Shown: one piece after another, positions 25,461 to 37,064 of the stretch | Position numbering within the stretch: position 1 is the stretch's first letter | Layout of the letters: the number at the start of each line of letters is the position of its first letter | From: Eutrigla gurnardus | Taxonomy: Eukaryota > Chordata > Actinopteri > Perciformes > Triglidae | Direction of reading: 5' to 3' | Assembly: GCA_963514095.1 (NCBI GenBank) | Contig: CAUPSS010000033.1 | Coordinates: 1,054,001-1,118,000 of the forward strand | DNA: 64,000 nucleotides | Translations under genes and position numbers: made by a program | Notes under the pieces: generated by a model | Told to the model about the DNA's origin: nothing | Database searches by the model: none | The model's input: the letters and a program-made list of their open reading frames with translations, nothing else

Positions 25461-25500
25461 TGATAGACTGGTTACCTGTCTTTACATGTCTCCCTGTGAT
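25461..25500 (+). repeat. Monomer with a 4 bp deletion in the CTGTCTGT tract
   Basis: Near 25480 ACCTGTCTTTACATG replaces ACCTGTCTGTCTTTACATG, a loss of one CTGT-type tetranucleotide. The related stretch 1,531 bp downstream keeps the four bases: the interval from TGTACATG to CGGCCCC is 566 bp here and 570 bp there. The change is therefore private to this copy and later than the duplication. Replication slippage in the two-copy tetranucleotide is the likely cause. Confidence 0.9.
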
Positions 25501-28500
25501 AGACTGGTTACCTGTCTGTCTCTACATGTCTCCCTGTGATAGACTGGTTACCTGTCTGTCTCTACATGTCTCCCTGTGATAGACTGGTTACCTGTCTGTC
25601 TCTACATGTCCCCCTGTGATAGACTGGTTACCTGTCTGTCTCTACATGTCTCCCTGTGATAGACTGGTTACCTGTCTGTCTCTACATGTCTCCCTGTGAT
25701 AGACTGGTTACCTGTCTGTCTCTACATGTCCCCCTGTGATAGACTGGTTACCTGTCTGTCTCTACATGTCTCCCTGTGATAGACTGGTTACCTGTCTGTC
25801 TCTACATGTCGGCCCCATGATAGACTGGTTACCTGTCTGTCTCTACATGTCTCCATGTGATAGACTGGTTACCTGTCTGTCTCTACATGTCTCCCTGTGA
25901 TAGACTGGTTACCTGTCTGTCTCTACATGTCGGCCCTGTGATAGACTGGTTACCTGTCTGTCTCTACATGTCAGCCCTGTGATAGACTGGTTGCCTGTCT
26001 GTCTCTACATGTCAGCCCTGTGATAGACTGGTTACCTGTCTGTCTCTACATGTCTCCCTGTGATAGACTGGTTACCTGTCTGTCTCTACATGTCTCCCTG
26101 TGATAGACTGGTTACCTGTCTGTCTCTACATGTCAGCCCTGTGATAGACTGGTTACCTGTCTGTCTCTACATGTCCCCCTGTGATAGACTGGTTACCTGT
26201 CGGTCTCTACATGTCTCCCTGTGATAGACTGGTTACCTGTCTGTCTCTACATGTCTCCCTGTGATAGACTGGTTACCTGTCTGTCTCCACATGTCTCCAT
26301 GTGATAGACTGGTTACCTGTCTGTCTCTACATGTCAGCCCTATGATAGACTGGTTACCTGTCTGTCTCTACATGTCAGCCCTGTGATAGACTGGTTACCT
26401 GTCTGTCTCTACATGTCTCCCTGTGATAGAGTGGTTACCTGTCTGTCTCCACATGTCTCCATGTGATAGACTGGTTACCTGTCTGTCTCTACATGTCCCC
26501 CTGTGATAGACTGGTTACCTGTCGGTCTCTACATGTCTCCCTGTGATAGACTGGTTACCTGTCTGTCTCTACATGTCTCCCTGTGATAGACTGGTTACGT
26601 GTCTGTCTCCACATGTCTCCATGTGATAGACTGGTTACCTGTCTGTCTCTACATGTCAGCCCTATGATAGACTGGTTACCTGTCTGTCTCTACATGTCAG
26701 CCCTGTGATAGACTGGTTACCTGTCTGTCTCTACATGTCAGCCCTGTGATAGACTGGTTACCTGTCTGTCTGTACATGTCTCCCTGTGATAGACTGGTTA
26801 CCTGTCTGTCTCTACATGTCTCCCTGTGATAGACTGGTTACCTGTCTGTCTCTACATGTCAGCCCTGTGATAGACTGGTTACCTGTCTGTCTCTACATGT
26901 CTCCCTGTGATAGACTGGTTACCTGTCTGTCTCTACATGTCTCCCTGTGATAGACTGGTCACCTGTCTGTCTCTACATGTCTCCCTGTGATAGACTGGTT
27001 ACCTGTCTGTCTTTACATGTCTCCCTGTGATAGACTGGTTACCTGTCTGTCTCTACATGTCTCCCTGTGATAGACTGGTTACCTGTCTGTCTCTACATGT
27101 CTCCCTGTGATAGACTGGTTACCTGTCTGTCTCTACATGTCCCCCTGTGATAGACTGGTTACCTGTCTGTCTCTACATGTCTCCCTGTGATAGACTGGTT
27201 ACCTGTCTGTCTCTACATGTCTCCCTGTGAAAGACTGGTTACCTGTCTGTCTCTACATGTCCCCCTGTGATAGACTGGTTACCTGTCTGTCTCTACATGT
27301 CTCCCTGTGATAGACTGGTTACCTGTCTGTCTCTACATGTCGGCCCCATGATAGACTGGTTACCTGTCTGTCTCTACATGTCTCCCTGTGATAGACTGGT
27401 TACCTGTCTGTCTCTACATGTCTCCCTGTGATAGACTGGTTACCTGTCTGTCTCTACATGTCGGCCCTGTGATAGACTGGTTACCTGTCTGTCTCTACAT
27501 GTCAGCCCTGTGATAGACTGGTTGCCTGTCTGTCTCTACATGTCAGCCCTGTGATAGACTGGTTACCTGTCTGTCTCTACATGTCTCCCTGTGATAGACT
27601 GGTTACCTGTCTGTCTCTACATGTCTCCCTGTGATAGACTGGTTACCTGTCTGTCTCTACATGTCAGCCCTGTGATAGACTGGTCACCTGTCTGTCTCTA
27701 CATGTCAGCCCTATGATAGACTGGTTACCTGTCTGTCTCTACATGTCCCCCTGTGATAGACTGGTTACCTGTCGGTCTCTACATGTCTCCATGTGATAGA
27801 CTGGTTACCTGTCTGTCTCTACATGTCTCCCTGTGATAGACTGGTTACCTGTCTGTCTCCACATGTCTCCATGTGATAGACTGGTTACCTGTCTGTCTCT
27901 ACATGTCAGCCCTATGATAGACTGGTTACCTGTCTGTCTCTACATGTCAGCCCTGTGATAGACTGGTTACCTGTCTGTCTCTACATGTCAGCCCTGTGAT
28001 AGACTGGTTACCTGTCTGTCTGTACATGTCTCCCTGTGATAGACTGGTTACCTGTCTGTCTCTACATGTCTCCCTGTGATAGACTGGTTACCTGTCTGTC
28101 TCTACATGTCTCCCTGTGATAGACTGGTCACCTGTCTGTCTCTACATGTCTCCCTGTGATAGACTGGTTACCTGTCTGTCTTTACATGTCTCCCTGTGAT
28201 AGACTGGTTACCTGTCTGTCTCTACATGTCTCCCTGTGATAGACTGGTTACCTGTCTGTCTCTACATGTCTCCCTGTGATAGACTGGTTACCTGTCTGTC
28301 TCTACATGTCCCCCTGTGATAGACTGGTTACCTGTCTGTCTCTACATGTCAGCCCTGTGATAGACTGGTCACCTGTCTGTCTCTACATGTCAGCCCTATG
28401 ATAGACTGGTTACCTGTCTGTCTCTACATGTCAGCCCTGTGATAGACTGGCTACCTGTCTGTCTGTACATGTCCCCCTGTGATAGACTGGTTACCTGTCG

Positions 28501-30131
28501 GTCTCTACATGTCTCCCTGTGATAGACTGGTTACCTGTCTGTCTGTACATGTCTCCCTGTGATAGACTGGTTACCTGTCTGTCTCTACATGTCTCCCTGT
28601 GATAGACTGGTTACCTGTCTGTCTCTACATGTCAGCCCTGTGATAGACTGGTTACCTGTCTGTCTCTACATGTCTCCCTGTGATAGACTGGTTACCTGTC
28701 TGTCTCTACATGTCTCCCTGTGATAGACTGGTCACCTGTCTGTCTCTACATGTCTCCCTGTGATAGACTGGTTACCTGTCTGTCTTTACATGTCTCCCTG
28801 TGATAGACTGGTTACCTGTCTGTCTCTACATGTCTCCCTGTGATAGACTGGTTACCTGTCTGTCTCTACATGTCGGCCCTGTGATAGACTGGTTACCTGT
28901 CTGTCTCTACATGTCAGCCCTGTGATAGACTGGTTGCCTGTCTGTCTCTACATGTCAGCCCTGTGATAGACTGGTTACCTGTCTGTCTCTACATGTCTCC
29001 CTGTGATAGACTGGTTACCTGTCTGTCTCTACATGTCTCCCTGTGATAGACTGGTTACCTGTCTGTCTCTACATGTCAGCCCTGTGATAGACTGGTCACC
29101 TGTCTGTCTCTACATGTCAGCCCTATGATAGACTGGTTACCTGTCTGTCTCTACATGTCCCCCTGTGATAGACTGGTTACCTGTCGGTCTCTACATGTCT
29201 CCATGTGATAGACTGGTTACCTGTCTGTCTCTACATGTCTCCCTGTGATAGACTGGTTACCTGTCTGTCTCCACATGTCTCCATGTGATAGACTGGTTAC
29301 CTGTCTGTCTCTACATGTCAGCCCTATGATAGACTGGTTACCTGTCTGTCTCTACATGTCAGCCCTGTGATAGACTGGTTACCTGTCTGTCTCTACATGT
29401 CAGCCCTGTGATAGACTGGTTACCTGTCTGTCTGTACATGTCTCCCTGTGATAGACTGGTTACCTGTCTGTCTCTACATGTCTCCCTGTGATAGACTGGT
29501 TACCTGTCTGTCTCTACATGTCTCCCTGTGATAGACTGGTCACCTGTCTGTCTCTACATGTCTCCCTGTGATAGACTGGTTACCTGTCTGTCTTTACATG
29601 TCTCCCTGTGATAGACTGGTTACCTGTCTGTCTCTACATGTCTCCCTGTGATAGACTGGTTACCTGTCTGTCTCTACATGTCTCCCTGTGATAGACTGGT
29701 TACCTGTCTGTCTCTACATGTCCCCCTGTGATAGACTGGTTACCTGTCTGTCTCTACATGTCAGCCCTGTGATAGACTGGTTACCTGTCTGTCTGTACAT
29801 GTCCCCCTGTGATAGACTGGTTACCTGTCGGTCTCTACATGTCTCCCTGTGATAGACTGGTTACCTGTCTGTCTGTACATGTCTCCCTGTGATAGACTGG
29901 TTACCTGTCTGTCTCTACATGTCTCCCTGTGATAGACTGGTTACCTGTCTGTCTCTACATGTCAGCCCTGTGATAGACTGGTTACCTGTCTGTCTCTACA
30001 TGTCTCCCTGTGATAGACTGGTTACCTGTCTGTCTCTACATGTCTCCCTGTGATAGACTGGTCACCTGTCTGTCTCTACATGTCTCCCTGTGATAGACTG
30101 GTTACCTGTCTGTCTCTACATGTCGGCCCCA

Positions 30132-33100
30132 TGATAGACTGGTTACCTGTCTGTCTCTACATGTCTCCCTGTGATAGACTGGTTACCTGTCTGTCTCTAC
30201 ATGTCCCCCTGTGATAGACTGGTTACCTGTCTGTCTCTACATGTCTCCCTGTGATAGACTGGTTACCTGTCTGTCTCTACATGTCGGCCCCATGATAGAC
30301 TGGTTACCTGTCTGTCTCTACATGTCTCCCTGTGATAGACTGGTTACCTGTCTGTCTCTACATGTCTCCCAGTGATAGACTGGTTACCTGTCTGTCTCTA
30401 CATGTCTCCCTGTGATAGACTGGTTACCTGTCTGTCTCTACATGTCGGCCCTGTGATAGACTGGTTACCTGTCTGTCTCTACATGTCAGCCCTGTGATAG
30501 ACTGGTTGCCTGTCTGTCTCTACATGTCAGCCCTGTGATAGACTGGTTACCTGTCTGTCTCTACATGTCTCCCTGTGATAGACTGGTTACCTGTCTGTCT
30601 CTACATGTCTCCCTGTGATAGACTGGTTACCTGTCTGTCTCTACATGTCAGCCCTGTGATAGACTGGTTACCTGTCTGTCTCTACATGTCCCCCTGTGAT
30701 AGACTGGTTACCTGTCGGTCTCTACATGTCTCCCTGTGATAGACTGGTTACCTGTCTCTCTCTACATGTCTCCCTGTGATAGACTGGTTACCTGTCTGTC
30801 TCCACATGTCTCCATGTGATAGACTGGTTACCTGTCTGTCTCTACATGTCAGCCCTATGATAGACTGGTTACCTGTCTGTCTCTACATGTCAGCCCTGTG
30901 ATAGACTGGTTACCTGTCTGTCTCTACATGTCAGCCCTGTGATAGACTGGTCACCTGTCTGTCTCTACATGTCTCCCTGTGATAGACTGGTTACCTGTCT
31001 GTCTTTACATGTCTCCCTGTGATAGACTGGTTACCTGTCTGTCTCCACATGTCTCCATGTGATAGACTGGTTACCTGTCTGTCTCTACATGTCAGCCCTA
31101 TGATAGACTGGTTACCTGTCTGTCTCTACATGTCAGCCCTGTGATAGACTGGTTACCTGTCTGTCTCTACATGTCAGCCCTGTGATAGACTGGTCACCTG
31201 TCTGTCTCTACATGTCTCCCTGTGATAGACTGGTTACCTGTCTGTCTTTACATGTCTCCCTGTGATAGACTGGTTACCTGTCTGTCTCTACATGTCTCCC
31301 TGTGATAGACTGGTTACCTGTCTGTCTCTACATGTCTCCCTGTGATAGACTGGTTACCTGTCTGTCTCTACATGTCCCCCTGTGATAGACTGGTTACCTG
31401 TCTGTCTCTACATGTCTCCCTGTGATAGACTGGTTACCTGTCTGTCTCTACATGTCTCCCTGTGATAGACTGGTTACCTGTCTGTCTCTACATGTCTCCC
31501 TGTGATAGACTGGTTACCTGTCTGTCTCCACATGTCTCCATGTGATAGACTGGTTACCTGTCTGTCTCTACATGTCAGCCCTGTGATAGACTGGTTACCT
31601 GTCTGTCTCTACATGTCAGCCCTGTGATAGACTGGTTACCTGTCTGTCTCTACATGTCAGCCCTGTGATAGACTGGTTACCTGTCTGTCTGTACATGTCT
31701 CCCTGTGATAGACTGGTTACCTGTCTGTCTCTACATGTCTCCCTGTGATAGACTGGTTACATGTCTGTCTCTACATGTCTCCCTGTGATAGACTGGTCAC
31801 CTGTCTGTCTCTACATGTCTCCCTGTGATAGACTGGTTACCTGTCTGTCTTTACATGTCTCCCTGTGATAGACTGGTTACCTGTCTGTCTCTACATGTCT
31901 CCCTGTGATAGACTGGTTACCTGTCTGTCTCTACATGTCTCCCTGTGATAGACTGGTTACCTGTCTGTCTCGACATGTCCCCCTGTGATAGACTGGTTAC
32001 CTGTCTGTCTCTACATGTCAGCCCTGTGATAGACTGGTCACCTGTCTGTCTCTACATGTCAGCCCTATGATAGACTGGTTACCTGTCTGTCTCTACATGT
32101 CAGCCCTGTGATAGACTGGTTACCTGTCTGTCTGTACATGTCCCCCTGTGATAGACTGGTTACCTGTCGGTCTCTACATGTCTCCCTGTGATAGACTGGT
32201 TACCTGTCTGTCTGTACATGTCTCCCTGTGATAGACTGGTTACCTGTCTGTCTCTACATGTCTCCCTGTGATAGACTGGTTACCTGTCTGTCTCTACATG
32301 TCAGCCCTGTGATAGACTGGTTACCTGTCTGTCTCTACATGTCTCCCTGTGATAGACTGGTTACCTGTCTGTCTCTACATGTCTCCCTGTGATAGACTGG
32401 TCACCTGTCTGTCTCTACATGTCTCCCTGTGATAGACTGGTTACCTGTCTGTCTTTACATGTCTCCCTGTGATAGACTGGTTACCTGTCTGTCTCTACAT
32501 GTCTCGTTGTGATAGACTGGTTACCTGTCTGTCTCTACATGTCTCCCTGTGATAGACTGGTTACCTGTCTGTCTCTACATGTCCCCCTGTGATAGACTGG
32601 TTACCTGTCTGTCTCTACATGTCTCCCTGTGATAGACTGGTTACCTGTCTGTCTCTACATGTCTCCCTGTGATAGACTGGTTACCTGTCTGTCTCTACAT
32701 GTCGGCCCTGTGATAGACTGGTTACCTGTCTGTCTCTACATGTCAGCTCTGTGATAGACTGGTTGCCTGTCTGTCTCTACATGTCAGCCCTGTGATAGAC
32801 TGGTTACCTGTCTGTCTCTACATGTCTCCCTGTGATAGACTGGTTACCTGTCTGTCTCTACATGTCTCCCTGTGATAGACTGGTTACCTGTCTGTCTCTA
32901 CATGTCTCCCTGTGATAGACTGGTTACCTGTCTGTCTCTACATGTCAGCCCTGTGATAGACTGGTCACCTGTCTGTCTCTACATGTCAGCCTGTGATAGA
33001 CTGGTTACCTGTCTGTCTCTACATGTCAGCCCTGTGATAGACTGGTCACCTGTCTCTCTCTACATGTCAGCCCTGTGATAGACTGGTCACCTGTCTGTCT

Positions 33101-34463
33101 CTACATGTCAGCCCGGTGATAGACTGGTTACCTGTCTGTCTCTACATGTCTCCCTGTGATAGACTGGTTACCTGTCTGTCTCTAAATGTCGGCCCTGTGA
33201 TAGACTGGTTACCTGTCTGTCTCTACATGTCTCCCTGTGATAGACTGGTTACCTGTCTGTCTCTACATGTCTCCCTGTGATAGACTGGTTACCTGTCTGT
33301 CTCTACATGTCTCCCTGTGATAGACTGGTTACCTGTCTGTCTCCACATGTCTCCATGTGATAGATTGCTTACCTGTCTGTCTCTACATGTCCCCCTGTGA
33401 TAGACTGGTTACCTGTCTGTCTCTACATGTCTCCCTGTGATAGACTGGTTACCTGTCTGTCTCTACATGTCGGCCCCGTGATAGACTGGTTACCTGTCTG
33501 TCTCCACATGTCTCCATGTGATAGACTGGTTACCTGTCTGTCTCTACATGTCCCCCTGTGATAGACTGGTTACCTGTCGGTCTCTACATGTCTCCCTGTG
33601 ATAGACTGGTTACCTGTCTGTCTCTACATGTCTCCATGTGATAGACTGGTTACGTGTCTGTCTCCACATGTCTCCATGTGATAGACTGGTTACCTGTCTG
33701 TCTCTACATGTCAGCCCTATGATAGACTGGTTACCTGTCTGTCTCTACATGTCAGCCCTGTGATAGACTGGTTACCTGTCTGTCTCTACATGTCAGCCCT
33801 GTGATAGACTGGTTACCTGTCTGTCTGTACATGTCTCCCTGTGATAGACTGGTTACCTGTCTGTCTCTACATGTCTCCCTGTGATAGACTGGTTACCTGT
33901 CTGTCTCTACATGTCAGCCCTGTGATAGACTGGTTACCTGTCTGTCTCTACATGTCTCCCTGTGATAGACTGGTTACCTGTCTGTCTCTACATGTCTCTC
34001 TGTGATAGACTGGTCACCTGTCTGTCTCTACATGTCTCCCTGTGATAGACTGGTTACCTGTCTGTCTTTACATGTCTCCCTGTGATAGACTGGTTACCTG
34101 TCTGTCTCTACATGTCTCCCTGTGATAGACTGGTTACCTGTCTGTCTCTACATGTCTCCCTGTGATAGACTGGTTACCTGTCTGTCTCTACATGTCCCCC
34201 TGTGATAGACTGGTTACCTGTCTGTCTCTACATGTCTCCCTGTGATAGACTGGTTACCTGTCTGTCTCTACATGTCTCCCTGTGATAGACTGGTTACCTG
34301 TCTGTCTCTACATGTCCCCCTGTGATAGACTGGTTACCTGTCTGTCTCTACATGTCTCCCTGTGATAGACTGGTTACCTGTCTGTCTCTACATGTCGGCC
34401 CCATGATAGACTGGTTACCTGTCTGTCTCTACATGTCTCCCTGTGATAGACTGGTTACCTGTC
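30132..34463 (+). repeat. Segmental copy 2 of the 4.3 kb block
   Basis: This is the partner of 16039-20370. It is also the source or sister of 55177-58151, which it matches at 25,010 bp over 30167-33141 with only about two substitutions (GCCCGGTG at 33115 here and GTGAAAG near 56758 there). Variants shared with the 55 kb copy but absent at 16 kb, CTGTCTCTCTC (30757 and 55767) and TTACATGTC (near 31758 and 56768), group these two copies together. Private changes here are GATTGCTT near 33363 and CTCTCTGTG near 33997. Confidence 0.88.
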
Positions 34464-35613
34464 GGTCTCTACATGTCTCCCTGTGATAGACTGGTTACCT
34501 GTCTGTCTGTACATGTCTCCCTGTGATAGACTGGTTACCTGTCTGTCTCTACATGTCTCCCTGTGATAGACTGGTTACCTGTCTGTCTCTACATGTCAGC
34601 CCTGTGATAGACTGGTTACCTGTCTGTCTCTACATGTCTCCCTGTGATAGACTGGTTACCTGTCTGTCTCTACATGTCTCCCTGTGATAGACTGGTCACC
34701 TGTCTGTCTCTACATGTCTCCCTGTGATAGACTGGTTACCTGTCTGTCTTTACATGTCTCCCTGTGATAGACTGGTTACCTGTCTGTCTCTACATGTCTC
34801 GTTGTGATAGACTGGTTACCTGTCTGTCTCTACATGTCTCCCTGTGATAGACTGGTTACCTGTCTGTCTCTACATGTCCCCCTGTGATAGACTGGTTACC
34901 TGTCTGTCTCTACATGTCTCCCTGTGATAGACTGGTTACCTGTCTGTCTCTACATGTCTCCCTGTGATAGACTGGTTACCTGTCTGTCTCTACATGTCGG
35001 CCCTGTGATAGACTGGTTACCTGTCTGTCTCTACATGTCAGCTCTGTGATAGACTGGTTGCCTGTCTGTCTCTACATGTCAGCCCTGTGATAGACTGGTT
35101 ACCTGTCTGTCTCTACATGTCTCCCTGTGATAGACTGGTTACCTGTCTGTCTCTACATGTCTCCCTGTGATAGACTGGTTACCTGTCTGTCTCTACATGT
35201 CTCCCTGTGATAGACTGGTTACCTGTCTGTCTGTACATGTCAGCCCTGTGATAGACTGGTCACCTGTCTGTCTCTACATGTCAGCCTGTGATAGACTGGT
35301 TACCTGTTTGTCTCTACATGTCAGCCCTGTGATAGACTGGTCACCTGTCTCTCTCTACATGTCAGCCCTGTGATAGACTGGTCACCTGTCTGTCTCTACA
35401 TGTCAGCCCTGTGATAGACTGGTTACCTGTCTGTCTCTACATGTCTCCCTGTGATAGACTGGTTACCTGTCTGTCTCTAAATGTCGGCCCTGTGATAGAC
35501 TGGTTACCTGTCTGTCTCTACATGTCTCCCTGTGATAGACTGGTTACCTGTCTGTCTCTACATGTCTCCCTGTGATAGACTGGTTACCTGTCTGTCTCCA
35601 CATGTCTCCATGT
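33359..35613 (+). repeat. HOR copy of 56 monomers (2,255 bp)
   Basis: The interval runs between consecutive CTCCA GATAGATT markers. It carries the ordered set CGGCCCCG, TTACGTG, CAGCCCTATG, TCTGTACATG, CGGCCCCATG, GTCGG, CTCGTTG (34800), CGGCCCTG, CAGCTCTG with GGTTGCC, CAGCCTG (near 35285) and TCTAAATG. Compared with 51317-53571 it has one extra CTCCC unit after CAGCTCTG and one fewer after TCTAAATG, so length is preserved by chance. Confidence 0.85.
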
Positions 35614-37009
35614 GATAGATTGGTTACCTGTCTGTCTCTACATGTCCCCCTGTGATAGACTGGTTACCTGTCTGTCTCTACATGTCTCCCTGTGATAGAC
35701 TGGTTACCTGTCTGTCTCTACATGTCGGCCCCGTGATAGACTGGTTACCTGTCTGTCTCCACATGTCTCCATGTGATAGACTGGTTACCTGTCTGTCTCT
35801 ACATGTCCCCCTGTGATAGACTGGTTACCTGTCGGTCTCTACATGTCTCCCTGTGATAGACTGGTTACCTGTCTGTCTCTACATGTCTCCATGTGATAGA
35901 CTGGTTACGTGTCTGTCTCCACATGTCTCCATGTGATAGACTGGTTACCTGTCTGTCTCTACATGTCAGCCCTATGATAGACTGGTTACCTGTCTGTCTC
36001 TACATGTCAGCCCTGTGATAGACTGGTTACCTGTCTGTCTCTACATGTCTCCCTGTGATAGACTGGTTACCTGTCTGTCTCTACATGTCTCCCTGTGATA
36101 GACTGGTCACCTGTCTGTCTCTACATGTCTCCCTGTGATAGACTGGTTACCTGTCTGTCTTTACATGTCTCCCTGTGATAGACTGGTTACCTGTCTGTCT
36201 CTACATGTCTCGTTGTGATAGACTGGTTACCTGTCTGTCTCTACATGTCTCCCTGTGATAGACTGGTTACCTGTCTGTCTCTACATGTCCCCCTGTGATA
36301 GACTGGTTACCTGTCTGTCTCTACATGTCTCCCTGTGATAGACTGGTTACCTGTCTGTCTCTACATGTCTCCCTGTGATAGACTGGTTACCTGTCTGTCT
36401 CTACATGTCGGCCCTGTGATAGACTGGTTACCTGTCTGTCTCTACATGTCAGCTCTGTGATAGACTGGTTGCCTGTCTGTCTCTACATGTCAGCCCTGTG
36501 ATAGACTGGTTACCTGTCTGTCTCTACATGTCTCCCTGTGATAGACTGGTTACCTGTCTGTCTCTACATGTCTCCCTGTGATAGACTGGTTACCTGTCTG
36601 TCTCTACATGTCTCCCTGTGATAGACTGGTTACCTGTCTGTCTGTACATGTCAGCCCTGTGATAGACTGGTCACCTGTCTGTCTCTACATGTCAGCCTGT
36701 GATAGACTGGTTACCTGTTTGTCTCTACATGTCAGCCCTGTGATAGACTGGTCACCTGTCTCTCTCTACATGTCAGCCCTGTGATAGACTGGTCACCTGT
36801 CTGTCTCTACATGTCAGCCCTGTGATAGACTGGTTACCTGTCTGTCTCTACATGTCTCCCTGTGATAGACTGGTTACCTGTCTGTCTCTAAATGTCGGCC
36901 CTGTGATAGACTGGTTACCTGTCTGTCTCTACATGTCTCCCTGTGATAGACTGGTTACCTGTCTGTCTCTACATGTCTCCCTGTGATAGACTGGTTACCT
37001 GTCTGTCTC
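34561..37009 (+). repeat. Tandem duplication with 1,411 bp period
   Basis: About 34561-35598 matches 35972-37009 at 1,411 bp. Markers at that spacing are CGTTG (34800 and 36211), the shared rare ACCTGTTTGTC (near 35305 and 36715) and TCTGTACATG directly before the CAGCCC GGTCACC unit (near 35232 and 36643). These two rare variants were not seen in other copies of the HOR, which marks the event as local and recent. The match ends at the CTCCA marker because the second copy has one more CTCCC unit. Confidence 0.87.
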
Positions 37010-37064
37010 TACATGTCTCCCTGTGATAGACTGGTTACCTGTCTGTCTCCACATGTCTCCATGT

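Larger units (their letters stand above)
22839..30131 (+). repeat. Rearranged middle zone with 1,531 and 1,412 bp units
   Basis: The CTCCA GATAGATTGG marker and the CTCGTTG marker are absent here. CGGCCCCATG units fall at 23167, 24015, 24929, 25090, 25131, 25810, 27341 and 30124; the 25090 and 25131 pair are adjacent. The 25.2-25.8 kb stretch recurs at 26.8-27.3 kb at 1,531 bp. The stretch from about 27.38 to 28.36 kb recurs at about 28.79-29.77 kb at 1,412 bp (CGGCCCTG at 27462 and 28874). GATAGAGTGG occurs only at 23783 and 26425. Two length-changed units lie here, at 24160 and 25480. Confidence 0.8.
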
